Assembly: GCF_000003815.2 (NCBI RefSeq)
Contig: NC_049987.1
Location: 2,772,920 to 2,836,919, forward strand
Origin: Branchiostoma floridae
Lineage: Eukaryota; Chordata; Leptocardii; Amphioxiformes; Branchiostomatidae
Direction of reading: 5' to 3'
DNA length: 64,000 bases
Part shown: one piece after another, positions 11,602 to 24,800 of the stretch
How positions within the stretch are numbered: position 1 is the stretch's first letter
How the letters are laid out: every line of letters begins with the position of its first letter
Notes under the pieces: model-generated
Seen by the model: the letters and a program-made list of their open reading frames with translations, nothing else
Databases searched by the model: none
What the model was told of the DNA's origin: nothing
Made by a program: the position numbers and the translations under genes

Positions 11602-14600
11602 ATGGCATTGAACGACCAAACGCTCTCCGGTGGTGGAAATAATTCGGAACATACTTCAACACCTCAAGCCTTTCCCCAGCGTCTTGTGATGTGGCCTATA
11701 CAGGAAGAAGAGTCATGCTTGGATCAGGACTACAAACTGGAGAGGACATGTGGAGATGCTCATAAAGGGGGAGGTAGGTACACCTTCAATACCATCTAGG
11801 GCTTTTCTTATTTGGACCGGACCTTAAAAATTAGGTGTACCGAATGTTGGAACTATTAGAAAGTTAACAGACTATTTGATGAGGCATTCACACGTTTTGA
11901 CGCTTGCAGGTGGAAGAAAATAACAAGAGTGAAGTAAAGAAGAGTATATAGTCATTTCTACCAAGTTTTACAGTCAATCGTACAGGTGAAGTTAGCGTTA
12001 TAGGATTTTAAAACGCCAGTGTAAGTCTAATACTCCACCAAACAGATTTCTTTGTAGTGAAGTCGAAATGGATCATTGGCATGAGTCATACTGAATCAGG
12101 TCCAGGTTTAGGTCTGGACCTGGATCTGATCCTCTGGACCTGAAACGGACTTGGACCTGGATTTTATGTACCGGTACGCACCCCTAATACCATCAATTGG
12201 AAAATCATGTTTCTGACACAAAATTCCATAATTGATTCTAAACAATTATCATACTATAATAAGTTAGTGATTGAAGATTAGTGATATTTGTATTTTGTGT
12301 TTCTATCATTTGTGTAATTTCTTTCCTTTACCTCGTAATAAGTTTAACGCTAGTTAACCTTTATTCGTTGCGTTTTTCATCAAGAGTCAGCTTATTTCAA
12401 TCTGGAAGAAGAACAAAGCATAATTTTTGTCTTTAACATGGTGATATTGTTGTTTAGCTTTGTCATTCATCCCATCCACGATATAGTTTCTCTCCTGCCA
12501 TGCTAATATGAAAATATCTCAATTTAAAAACACCCTCGCTTTGCGTTGAGAATGACCGCGCTCTCGGAGGGCGTGACATTTATTTGTTCTGACGAGACTT
12601 GTTTTGTTTGTCCGCTGCTAATTACTTTATGTTGAAGCTATTGTTCCTTTCTTGACTAGATTACAAACTTATTCAGCCAACAATAAAATCCAGGAGCTCT
12701 TAGCAGCAAACTTTGACGGAAATGTCACCTTATTTACGTTTTTTAAATTCAACAAATAAGACAAAATAATGTTTCTCTGAAACCGTTGCCGCCTAATGTT
12801 CTGGGACAGAGAATGCGCGCTTAGATTTTCTGGGAAAAACATGGCGACGTTCGATCGTTTATTGAGTTATCTTGTGCATGGTAATTGTGAACTGGAAGCG
12901 GATGTAATCTCTACAATCTAACAACGCGGTGATGGAATCATCCCATGGAGCGGTCAGGCTATTAGAATAAGGAACGGTACGTTTTTGACCTCGATGTGTT
13001 CGAATGCGTGGTCATCGGAGCCTTGTCAGGAATATTCTGAACATTTGAGTCTCTCGGTTATGCATTCCTGTGGTTATTACTGATGTTGCATGTACCGTAT
13101 CTCCGTAGATTCCCTGTTCTCTGACAAAACGGATTTAGGTAACGGAACGAATAAAGGATAACTAGCGTTAAGTCAATATGTCATGATACAATCAATGTAG
13201 TATCTGTTATATCTTTATGTTTGTTCACGAAATCTGCTCTATATCTAGTTTGTCCTTGTTTAATCTTAAGTAGCTTTGTTGTGGCGCTGTGATATAAGGT
13301 ACTCGAGTGCATCCTCACTATGTCTACGTATGTCTTTGTCTATTGAATTTCCAATGAAAAAGGCAGATACATGTGCTTAATGTATATTTGGTATGTTTGC
13401 ATAGGGATTTTTGGTGGTTTGAAGTAGAAACAACCTCATGCTACTAAGGAGTAGACTAAAAATGAATTATTCATTAATTTTGCATTGTTTTGGTTTAAAA
13501 ATGGAGAGATCACCATTTGATACGCATCCTTTCAGCTTGCCAATTTCCATATTCTTCAAAGATCATTTCCATCATTCACTCTGCAACCTCTAAGCCTGAG
13601 CAATGACAGTATTAAAAAAAAACAATTTTGCACTGTAGTAACTTTCAAATCAAGCAGTCATAGTCATACCGATAGAATCATAATATAATAAATAAATCTG
13701 TGTGGGTGTTTGTCACATGAATATGGTTTTAAATTAGTCTAGTACAGTTTATGTTATTACATACCTGCGTAAAATCTTAACATATCAAGGGGTATATTAC
13801 TGATACCACATTGCAATTAGTTTTCTGTAAAAGGGAGAGTGAGAAAGCTGAAAGAAAAAAAAATAGCTATACTATATTATATACCCAAATGCTGCCACAG
13901 GAAAACAACGTCAGTACACCATGCTGATTAGTATTCAAGGCAAATTAGAATGAGAACATTCTAGGCTAAAAAGAAATTCAGCAGAATCACGCGTGTTCAG
14001 ATGTCCAGACTAGTCACTTGTTCAACAAACTGACAAGGTATGGGAGGGGAGAGATTTTTTGTCGATTGGTATGTCATACACAGACTTTGCAATGGTGGTT
14101 CAGCAATGGTAAATGTATGTCAAACTGTAACAAGTAAGGCTGCCTGGTGACAGTGAATGGAATTGGAAGGTTGCTAAAAGTTAATGTATATAATGATACA
14201 TACTATGGGGGATCATGTAGGGGAATGCTTACACCAATGGACGTTTCTTTGCAGAAGGGACAATGAATAACACCAGCCAGTGCCTAGAAAATGAAGAAGA
14301 TGAAGATCTAGACACGGACCCAAAACACGTGAGACAAATGTATGAAGACGTGGACCTCAAAGATGGACTGCAAGGTGATGGCAAGGTGATGGCTCCAGTA
14401 GACTGCCACCCCACCAACCTGACATGCAGGACCTTAAGGAAAAGACATGCTCAGGTGAGATTTACAAACTAGAGGGGAGCAGGAGGAACATAGATTTGTT
14501 AATATATATAGAGAGAGCTAGATGTTCACTAGGCCACACCATCTTAATTCTGAGATCTTTAAAAAACATAATTGAGAAGGTTGAAAAAATCTTAGAATTG

Positions 14601-17600
14601 CAAAACGTGTGGTGTAATTAAATATGAGGACTATAGTCAAAGTGATATTATAATGAATGATATGTTTTCATCTATTTTCAAAAAAGCGAAGTAGCTGCAC
14701 CTGTAGCTTCACCAAATTTTCAAAAGTACATTATTCATATCTTTATGCCATACAACATACAAGCTGTATACGTAACTATGGATTATACTAATACAGAATA
14801 ATTTTTATTTGAAATGAATGGATGCCATGTGAAATGTCTGTCCGTTTCCCAAATCGTATCCAGTTGTTTGAGTAACTGCTTTTTGTCTCGTGTGTTTTGT
14901 ATTTGAATCTCAGAACGTGCTGCAGAATTGTGGAACGAGGCAAAATTCGGACGGGCTTGCCGGCTTATAATTCCGTGCTGTGTGCTCCTGGTGGTAGCAT
15001 CAGTCGTCATTGCAATAATCGTGTTCGCTTGCATCAAACCTGGTAGTGAGGTAAGCCAGCTGGTCAATGAAAATCCATGTCTTCTGAGTTGTTCATAGTT
15101 TTAATTTGACAAGACTAGGGGTGGGTACTCTAACAGAAAATTCAGGTCCGGTTCTGGGTCAGGTCCTCTGAGGATCAGAACTTGTGAATGGATGGTAATC
15201 CAAAAAAAGGTCCACTTCACTACAAAGAAATCTGTTTTGTGGAGTATTTGACTCCTACTGGCGTTTTAAAATCCTACAAGACTAACTGCCTCTGTACGAT
15301 TGACTGTAAAATTTGGTGACCATAGATTGTACTTGATGACCACCAAACCCTCTTGATTTTTTATAACCCATAAGTATAAATCATTTTGATTTTAATTCTT
15401 ATTTTGATTAAAAGCTACAGACTTTTTTTACAGCGAGCACGTGGCTCAATGAACCAAGATGGCACTTTGGACCCGGTGAAGCTTACGAATTCCTGTGTTC
15501 CAATGTCATGGCACTTCTATCAGGAGAACAGCTCGGCCCTGGCCAACTCGGCTTCTTTCTCTCCACCATCAAGGCTTGAGATCACCNNNNNNNNNNNNNN
15601 NNNNNNNNNNNNNNNNNNNNNNNNNNNNNNNNNNNNNNNNNNNNNNNNNNNNNNNNNNNNNNNNNNNNNNNNNNNNNNNNNNNNNNTAGATTGTACTTGA
15701 TGACCACCAAACCCTCTTGATTTTTTATAACCCATAAGTATAAATCATTTTGATTTTAATTCTTATTTTGATTAAAAGCTACAGACTTTTTTTACAGCGA
15801 GCACGTGGCTCAATGAACCAAGATGGCACTTTGGACCCGGTGAAGCTTACGAATTCCTGTGTTCCAATGTCATGGCACTTCTATCAGGAGAACAGCTCGG
15901 CCCTGGCCAACTCGGCTTCTTTCTCTCCACCATCAAGGCTTGAGATCACCACTCCCCCATGTATGCTTCTGGAAGAAAACAACTCAAATGTCGCCATAGC
16001 AAACTCCTTTTTGCCACTGCCAAAGAAGAAAGAATCTGCTCCTCCAACATCAACAACATTCAAGAAAGAACACCACCCAACTGCTGCCCACGTACCATCA
16101 AAGGAAGCGTCAACTGAGTTGCCCACAAGCATCAGTGGGCATCTGTCAACTGGAATCCAACCATTCACTACCATGTCGCCATCAACAACTGTTACACGCA
16201 CACGTAAGCAATGTTGTACAGAGCTCATTGAAAACTTTGTTCCCAGTTTTCCACACAATAAGTGATTCAATGCATTGAACTGTCAACTGTCAAGTAGGTT
16301 CATTCATACCCTTATAGTATCAGGTGGCACATTGAGCTGCTAGCAATACAAGATTCTTTTGCTGTTTCAGTAGAAGGGTACAAACTACAATATTACAGCG
16401 AGGGGCTGATAACTTCCTTTGATAACATGTTTGAGACACCTCCTCAAACAGGAGATCCCCGGACTCTAGTTTTTGTCCCTTCTAAAAGACAGGTGATGTC
16501 CCAACCAAGATGTCCTATGTAGGATTGAACTTGGGAGAACACTTGGGAAAGTAGTCCCAAACGGTGTACGTGATCAGGTTGATTTTCGGAGGTTTGCCAC
16601 TGTCTATGAGGATATGACTAGAATGGATCCCTGTCAGGTTTAAATACCCGTGATTTCTGACCCATAATTACGAGGATAACTCGTTGGATGGAGTGTTTTA
16701 GAAAGACCCACTGGACAGAGCCGCATGGAAGCGCGGTGTGAAGGCTATCCGAATGCTGCCTACCTGTACTGTGTCAGATATCCCAGCAGCAGTAGAATGA
16801 AATAATGTATACTACAATACTACTACTCAACTCGTTCCCAAAGTATGTGGTACACTGTGGCATAGAACGACCAATCAACAATGGCTGCAAAACTTGTTGT
16901 TGGACCACACTTGCCAACACACGAAAATTATATTTCACTCAAAGATTTTATGGAAAGGCTTGGCCAATTTTGAAAAATGAACATTGACCAACCATGTAAT
17001 AAGCAAAAAGGAGAAGTTTTTTTTTCTTAAAACCAGTCCACTGAGTTTTTCATTCATGTAGACCTTACGAAAGTCGCTGTACTTTTGTCGTTGTCAATAA
17101 AGATTGTATTCATCAGGTTTGCACGCTATACTTAACACTGTATGCACGCTGTTGACAGTCCAATGTTGTTATTATCTCTTGGACACTGGAATGTTGGAAC
17201 AGGTAATGAAGTGTGCCTTTGATAAGTCCAGAGTGACTTACTGTAAATGCAGAAACTTTCGCAGTGGTTAAGTATCAACATTGTAAGTGACACATATACT
17301 ATAGTCATAACCTAATTCTTTTTATCATCAATGTTACAGCCCAATGCGAAAGTGGATGGATTGAATACAACAACTACTGCTACAAGTTGGTGGGTGACAA
17401 AGTCGAGTGGTATACAGCAGCCACACAATGTGAACAGCACGGTGCCAGGTTTGCTTCTATCAGAAGTCCTGAAGAAAACAAATTCATCACTGGTCTCATC
17501 TGCAATGGTAGGAATTTTGTTACCTTCATTAAAAAGGATGATGGTTTTCATTTGATGATCAGCCATATTTAAGATCCCACAAGACTTACTGAAAAGAGAA

Positions 17601-19395
17601 TGCACATTTCCATTCATATAATGCAGTCCAGTCTACGTATTTTACACATCTTGTATGTTCTTTTATTTTCTAATACGTTTAAAGGTGGTTTTCCAGTTAA
17701 CATGCCAAACAAACAAATTACTGATGAAATGAAATTCTGGCAGTATAAGGGGTAAAACACCAAGAGATTTTTCAAGATTTATTTGAATGACAACCAAATA
17801 GACAGACCCTTTTCTACTGCATGTATGCCATGTTTTTTAGCCCCTGGCAAAGCGGTCTGGATTGGACTTCATAAATATGAATCTGTATGGAAGTGGACAG
17901 ATGGCACACAACTCACCTACAGCAATTGGAAGCCTGGAGAGCCTAACAATGAGATACAACTCTCGAAACTCTACAGCCATGGTGGCAATGAGGAATGTGT
18001 TAGTGTGTACTCCAAGGTGGGTGTTTTAAGATTTTTTTTCGGTGAATTAGTTTCAATATCAAATTGACTAGCAAAGGACTAATCTTGGATCACCCATTCC
18101 CTATTCTAGACTGCTGCCCACCCCTATGTCAATAATCATTATCCTAAGTAAATAACCAATGTGGCAATGTAATGAATTACTGGATACAAGACTAGTACAG
18201 TCAAACCTGCCCGAGCGACCACCTCATCTCAGCGACCACCTGGCCATTTCGACCGCTTTTTCTCGGTCCCGATTTATTTTCCCATTGACGTAAGCATTAA
18301 GCGACCTTTTCTCAACGACCACCTGGCCAACGCGACCGCGACCGGCCCAAATTGAGACCCATAACGACCGCATCATTTTCAAAATTGAGGTTTTCATCAA
18401 TTTTTTATGATAACTAGCGCGATTTTGTGCCGAAATTGGCCAGTTTGTGTCGGATTTTGGGGTTAAATTTACAGTTTACAGTGTGCGTGTGGTATTTGAC
18501 ATTAAAAACCTCGCTTCTTTGCGTGTGTGCTTGCTATTTGCCACTAAACACAACGGAAACCATTTATACTTTGCATCGGGCATGTTTTGAGTCGATACTC
18601 TTCTCAGCGACCACCTGTCCAAATCGAGCACTTTTTTCCGGTCCCCCGGGTGGTCGTCTTGGGCAGGTTTGACTGTATATAAAAAACCTGTTTCCTGCAA
18701 TCAGTAACTGTATGGTAGGGAAGAATCAGCTATTCCAAGGTCAGGATGCGACAATGGCAACATTCATCAAAATTTATTAACTTCTGTTGATATTTATCAA
18801 ATCACCTAGCACCGCCCACCACCTCTGACCTCACCCAAATAATACGCCTGCTAACCAATCATCTTTACCAACCAGCAACCAAGCTTTTAGTCCCCGAACA
18901 TGCCTTGATCAAATAACCAAACTTGATAACAATAATTATTGTTCCATATTCAAGCCAAATTGCGAAATCAAACTATTGAATTATGATCGTCATCTTCTCC
19001 GCATGTCAGTTTGGTAACTGAGGCGGGCCGTCATTGTTCGCCATGCTGTTCTGTCCACTGCTAGCCGTTGAATAGTTTAACAGAAAAAGCTGAAGCACAC
19101 AGCAGCTTTTTTTCACATTAGACAATGTATCTAAAGACAAGCATGGATGCGACAATAGTTTAAATATTGATTCAGAAATGTATTTACTTATCAATGTGTG
19201 GGTTATTATCCAAATCATTTACGCATTTTAAGTGATGCAGTGATTTCAAAATTAATTGTTTCTTGCATGTAACGTCTTCTACAGACTTCTAAGCGTAACT
19301 GGTTTACTCGTCGCCAAGAGACAACAAGAGGACAGTGGAATGATGCACACTGCCTGTGTGACAATCCCTACATTTGCAAGAAGCTGAAACGATGA
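11602..19395 (+). CDS. Type II transmembrane C-type lectin (EPN/WND type)
   Basis: Coding exons: 11602-11773, 14255-14374 (or to 14454), 14914-15050, 15798-16203, 17340-17507, 17841-18016, 19285-19395. With the 14374 donor the chain is in frame and gives 429 residues. Exons 1-2 encode an acidic cytoplasmic part. Exon 3 encodes one membrane helix after a basic CRL stretch. Exon 4 is a Ser/Thr/Pro-rich, probably O-glycosylated stalk. Exons 5-7 form a long-form C-type lectin domain with the expected cysteines, WIGL, EPN (calcium and mannose-type specificity) and WND (second calcium-site motif), ending CDNPYICKK. It probably binds mannose-like sugars at the cell surface. The strong donor after 14454 would put exon 3 out of frame, so splicing at exon 2 is unresolved. 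Part of exon 4 appears twice around an assembly gap. Confidence 0.87.
11797..12186. mobile_element. hAT-type MITE, 390 bp, 8-bp target duplication
   Basis: Inserted 23 bases after exon 1 of the lectin gene. It starts TAGGG and ends CACCCCTA, and is flanked on both sides by ATACCATC (11789-11796 and 12187-12194). The 8-bp duplication and TAGGGGTG-type ends fit hAT elements. Related copies are at 15116 and 51538. Confidence 0.8.
12195..14254 (+). other. Lectin intron 1 sequence, mostly unassigned
   Basis: No coding exon is needed here by intron phase. Around 12840-12970 lies a more GC-rich patch with an ATG in good context (AAAACATGG) followed by possible donors, which could be an alternative first exon. 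The rest is AT-rich with no feature I can support. Confidence 0.35.
15116..15320. mobile_element. Truncated hAT-type MITE
   Basis: Starts TAGGGGTGGGTAC and matches the elements at 11797 (inverted) and 51538 through the segment with GTTTTGTGGAGTATTTGACT. The matching right end is missing, so this copy is truncated near 15320. It sits in lectin intron 3. Confidence 0.65.
15323..15950 (+). repeat. 264-bp direct duplication around an assembly gap (exon 4 of lectin)
   Basis: 15323-15586 and 15687-15950 appear identical by eye, with exactly 100 N between them. The duplicated part covers the end of intron 3 and the first ~150 bases of exon 4. This pattern is typical of two contigs that overlap but were not merged. 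The gene model uses the second, complete copy. Confidence 0.9.
15587..15686. other. Assembly gap (100 N) within lectin exon 4 region
   Basis: 100 undetermined bases between two identical 264-base copies. Confidence 0.99.
16436..16466 (+). repeat. 3' end of a dispersed repeat
   Basis: The end CCCGGACTCTAGTTTTT matches the ends of the repeat copies at 36.2 kb and 4.8 kb. Here only the terminal part is recognisable, in lectin intron 4. Confidence 0.4.
18198..18675. mobile_element. pogo/Tigger-like MITE, 478 bp, TA target duplication
   Basis: The left end CAGTCAAACCTGCCCGAGCG and the right end GGGCAGGTTTGACTG are inverted, with TA directly on both sides. It carries several GCGACCACCTG blocks. 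It lies in the last intron of the lectin gene and has no transposase. Confidence 0.8.
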
Positions 19396-19765
19396 TACAC
19401 TCAGTCATACCTGGGCAGCCAAACATCTAGTTCAGCCTACCATCCCTGGCCATAGGCCACATTAACATAGCTCCGTCCAATTTTACCTATCCCTCTGCTA
19501 ACCTATCAGTTTATGCCACCAGTGACCATGTTGTTGTTGTTTTTTTTTGTCCTAGAACATGCCTTATTAGAAAAACCAAAATTGACTCCATATATATATA
19601 GCACAAATTTTAAATGGAACCATTGGGAATTTTGACATAGAAAAACTTGAAACACACACACCGCTTTTGGGCTTTTTTAAAAATCAGACAACCTATCCAA
19701 AGACTGTGAAACAAACATGTGACAATAGTTTGAATATCTAAATTTATTTACTTAGCAATGTAAAT
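18820..19765 (+). repeat. Degenerate duplicated segments flanking the last lectin exon
   Basis: 18835-19205 and about 19490-19765 share diverged blocks in the same order: a GAACATGCCTT block, a block with acacaca and GCTTTTT, then GACAATAGTTT. Exon 7 of the lectin lies between them. This points to an old local duplication. Confidence 0.4.
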
Positions 19766-21874
19766 GGAGTTTTTATGATACACCGTTAGCATCTCTTGTA
19801 GTTGTAGATCTTAAGTATTTTGATTTATTTGTTCATTCAAATAACTTCGTGTACAATAATATTTTAATTCGAATATTACCTAATAGAATAAGCTGTCAAT
19901 TACTAATTACAGTAAAAATATATGATAAATGCTGAGGAAATATGTACATGTATAATATATAGAGAGAACAAGCAATAAAAAGTTAACTAGTAAATCTTCT
20001 AGTTTGTAAAATGTACCATGGAAGTGTTGTTGTTTTCATGACACATTTTATTATAATTTTTAACAATATGCATGTATAACGGTGGTGATACATTGTATGT
20101 CTGAACCGGTGTTATATACATAGCATTTTACATTTAATTTGTTTCAGTATCTTGGGTGATTTCTTGACAGAACATTAGTTGACAGACTTAACAGCAATGT
20201 TAACTTATATTTTAATACAGAGAGATAAAAGTAGATTCAATGACAAAATTATATATATTACAGATCAGAACAAGATTTTAAGTACAAAAAAATATATAGA
20301 TGACTTAAGAAAGTGGTGAAATGGTAAGTAATATACTATTGTTGGAAGTGACGTGTCATATGACTGATATTGTATTTTAATTCTTTTACTGTTTACATCA
20401 ATTTTCACAGTTTTGTTTATATTTTCTTCTCACTTACTACGAAATGCATCATTATGTACTCTGAATAATGTGGAGCCAAAAGCATGTTTATTTCAATATG
20501 GTATAAATAATCTCAACAGAGTAATGACTATTTATGTGAGACAATTTGTAAATAGTTTTAACAGTGTTTCATTTGCCCCAAATTGCCTTTTGATAGTTTC
20601 ACGGGACCGCTATTTATTTCCCAAGCAAGGGACACATTTGTACGAAAATGTTATTTTCATACTTTTTACATTGCAGATGACATTTTATTGTAAAGGAAGA
20701 GGTTAATATATGACAGTTCTCAAAGCAATTCAATGATTTTCTATTGTTCTGTTTCTATGATAAGAGAAAGTTCAAGTGATGTGTACAAAAGTTAAAGATG
20801 TGTGAAGGCTCACTCAAAGCAAAAAAATGGTTTATTTGGTTAATTAATTTCTACTATGTAGCCAGGCTACGTCTCTATGTTCTCTGTTTTAATGGTTTGA
20901 GTTTGTGATATTTAAAAGCTGTAGCACTGCCGCAATAGATCTCAATCTAGCGGATGTTAAGCTGTAAATTACAATTTGGGAAGTGTAATTCAGCCTATAT
21001 ACAATGTCAACTGTCTTAGTTTTCCGTAAAGATTACTGTAATATATCATATCGTCTTGTATATCAAATTGTATGGTGTTTCATTGTGTATGATATTATTA
21101 TGTGTTAAATATTTCCAGCAAGTGATTTATTTCAAAATTCGTTATCATAAAACACTGACTTTCAGATAGTATAGTTTGTGGAGAAGGGCAACCTAAAGCC
21201 AACCGTTCACACTTAAGCCACATTTTCAGACGCTGGAGCCGCATGTCCCCCGTTTAGGAACTTTATTCGAACCAACACACAACAAACATGTTTCGCAATG
21301 TGGCTTCCTCAGTGTTATGGGCTCGAACGAGCATAGTACAGCATGTCCTTGCTTTTATAGGCCGGGTGCATAGTAAACTGACCAAGTGCAGGGTGCCCTA
21401 GGTGGCTTAACCAATCACAGTACAGCAAAGTATTGCAGTCTGCTCTAGGAGCATTACATGACCTCAATTGAACTTTACCAAATGACTGACTTTCAGATAG
21501 CTTAGCTTATTTTCAAAGTCGAATAGTTGAAGGGACAGAATGCAATTGACGAAAAATAAAGAATGACATATTTCGCATTTCTAATTGGCTAAAGAAACCG
21601 CATTTTCTGTTAAGTAACGTAAAGTGATACCAGTATTGGAAATTTTCGTTATACTCAGTAACTTCACCATATCGTCACAATTATTATTTAACATGATCAT
21701 TGTCATATTTGCTATCGATACCATTTGCTATCAATAATATGATAATACACTGCTGTATGTAACGACATACTGACCATACTCGAATGCAAAGATATCGTTC
21801 GATATAGAAGAAACAGATTTACAATAAATTTTGGTGTAGCAAAATGCTAAATTAGATGCTACAAGGAATCTATA
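19396..21874. other. Intergenic stretch between convergent lectin and P450 genes
   Basis: The lectin (+) and P450 (-) genes converge here, so it holds both 3' untranslated regions and their spacer. It is AT-rich. Apart from the degenerate duplication at its left edge and the 21154-21500 direct-repeat structure, I see nothing specific. Confidence 0.5.
21154..21500. mobile_element. 315-bp insertion flanked by a perfect 16-bp direct repeat
   Basis: ACTGACTTTCAGATAG occurs at 21154-21169 and again at 21485-21500. The enclosed 315 bases are more GC-rich than their surroundings. Long target duplications of this size are typical of LINE-mobilised insertions (SINE or processed sequence). No RNA polymerase III box is obvious and no poly(A) tail remains. 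Confidence 0.45.
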
Positions 21875-24800
21875 TTAGTAAGTCGGACATGTTTCAGATG
21901 GTAAATGTCTTGGCACAGCCACCAGTTCATAAGTAATAGGAGCGTGAGTTAATCCAAACTCTCCTTTTGCAGATGGTACAGGTGCGCCCTCTGGCAGTTT
22001 GAAGCTGAAGCGCTGCAGAAGGTAGGTAAAGAACAGGTAGAGCTCCATCCTTGCCAGCTGTTCTCCCAGGCAGGCACGGCGTCCTGTACACAAAAACAAA
22101 AGCCATCAGCTTACAATATTATCCATTTTAATAATGCCCTATTCAGACGTAGCTCCGGCATGGAATATACTTATATAACACCTGAGTATACCTAAAAGTA
22201 ATAATGTTATTATGGCTATCAAATCATCTTCCTATTAGTGTAGAAAGAAACAAACAAGACATTTATATCCATAGATGTCAGTAAGTTAAAAACACTGTAT
22301 ACTATTTAGCTTCGAGTGTCGACATCAAGCGATGTGTCTAGAAAATTCTAAGTATAAACATTTCACTATTTGTCTAGATTTCCAAAAGAACACACAAAAT
22401 AGCAGCACCCAAGAAAATGGGCATTCCCTAAACAATATCATACCGATTGAAAACGGAATGAGTTTGTCCCTCTTTACAAACTTCCCGGTGTTGTCAAGGA
22501 AACGGGTGGGGTCGAACTTGTGTGGGTGTGGCCAGAGCTGAGGTTCGTGGTGAATCGCCCAGATGTTGGGTTCTACGATGGTGCCCTGAAAAAAAAACAA
22601 GATGGCGACACAGTAGGTATGGTGTTAAAGATACTCTCCTCGGTATTAGTGATTGCATTTTAATTCCTTGGCTCTTGAATTTAGCAAAATAGATACTTAA
22701 TTGGCAAAGCATAAGACAAACCATGCATGAGAACAAGGTTTATGCCAAGGTGAGGCACTCAGTTTTACGGAGTCATGTTATGAAGGACTAGGAAAAAAGG
22801 AAGGACTGGAGGACAGTGTCTTAAGCTCAACAAAAGGGAGCGAAGATGATTAGTTTATGTTCAGGTTAAATGATTCGGTTTACTACATTTCTTCTTTTAA
22901 TATCTTAGAACCCAATGAAATTGAATCAAGTAAATAAAAATTATAAAAATCATAAAAATAAAGATTGACTTTATACCATAGGAAATAACGGTTCTGAATG
23001 ATGTCAATAGCTTGGCCCAGGTTAATAGATTGACGTCACATTTTATCTTACTCTCAATACATAGATGTCTTTGACTTTGAATTCACCACATCAATGCCCA
23101 TACAATAAAGAACTATCCTTATGTCACCATGCCATGTTGGGTTATCTTTGGTGTTTATCTGAAATACCTTTGGGATATTGTAGCCCCTAAAAGTTGTCTC
23201 CTCAGTAGTAGTGTGTGCTAAGGCCAAGGGTGCAACGGTCGCCAGCCGCTCTACTTCTGCCAGAGTTGCTGCCGTATAGGGTGTCTGAAAAAGTCCATAG
23301 CATTTTATTCAGATATATGCAATAAGAGCTTTTTATGTATTCTGTACAGAGCATAACATTCATTTTTAATTTTTAAAAAGCACCGTAAAATTTCTCAGCA
23401 AGGAATCCCAGATTCTCCAAATATCAGTTACTCAAGCAACTTATGATTTGGGATACAGTCAGATGTTTCAAACAACATCCGTTGTGAAACTGGAGACATC
23501 TTATTGAAGAGATGTTTGTCAGGACTTCATCGACAAATTCCAGATAGCTTATATAACAAACCAGAATTATTATTATTAATTACATCAGGAGAATATAATG
23601 TTGTCAACGTCATTGTTTGCATTATTCTAAATATAACGCACTGTATAGTACGATTTAGAACAATCTCAGAACCGACTAGTCTTCGAAGTGAAGAGCAAGA
23701 AGATGACATACTTGATTGCGATGCACCATAGAGGGGTCCTGGTTCCTCCCGATGACGCTGTCTATCTCCTGCTGTACTTTCTCCTGGATGTCCGGATGGA
23801 GGATCATGTACAGCAGGGCCCATTGGAGAGTGTTGGACGTGGTGTCGAATCCAGCAAAGAAAAGATCTACCACGATCTGCAGGAGATGTTTAATCATAAA
23901 CAGATCTTTTAGATCAACACAACGGATCTTATACATGATTAGTGGAAGTTTGTAAGTAAATCTATTCAGATAGAACTCTGCATAGCCTGATTGTATAGGT
24001 TTTATCTTATTATCCTATATTGTTTAGCTAGCAGAGTTTGAATATTTATTCTGTATCCACTTTCTGTAGTTTATATTTGACCGTACAAAAGTCACTGCAC
24101 TTTTTGTCGTGTCAGTAAAGCTTCAATCTAAGCAGTTAGGTCAAAATTGCTATGTGTAGCATTTCGATTGGACTACAACCAAGCACTGAGTTCCTAGTTT
24201 CCAGAAGAAAACACATTTAGAATAAAGGAAACACTTGAATGATGTAACCAGATGCTTTAACAGTAACTGTATCCGAAAAAATTATCAAACTTACCGTGAC
24301 AAGTTGCTCTTCTATAAATGCCCTGTCCTCTTCATTTTCTCTGTTCTTTATCTCTAGAAGAAACGCATCAATGAAGTCCCTGACGTCGTCTGGGTTGAAA
24401 TCCTTCTTGTGCTCCTTGATCTCTTCTTGAACATGTTTGAAGACTTTCATAAGGATCTTTTCATACCTTTTTAGACCATTGTTCGCGCCAGGTATGTACT
24501 GAAGGGTGGGGAATATTGCAGGCAGAAGGGATAATAAAGAAATTGAAAATGATTCAGATACGGAGTACAGAAGGGCTTGGAACTCGGGATCGTCATACTC
24601 GTACCGGAAGCCAAATACGATCGACGCAATCACGTTTGACACGGCAGCTCGTGTCATCCGGTGAATGCGGAACTCTTGATGCTCATGTTTTGAGATTTTA
24701 TCCGCAAGAGCTCGTGCTTCTTCGATAATTTTTCCTTCCAGACTACTCTTGCCGACGCCGAAGTCTCGAAGACTTTTCATGCTGAATCTCCGGTGCTCTT

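Noticed and set aside
15884-16270. 128-residue minus-strand open frame
   Set aside because: Antisense of lectin exon 4; the plus-strand exon is required by the phases of neighbouring exons.
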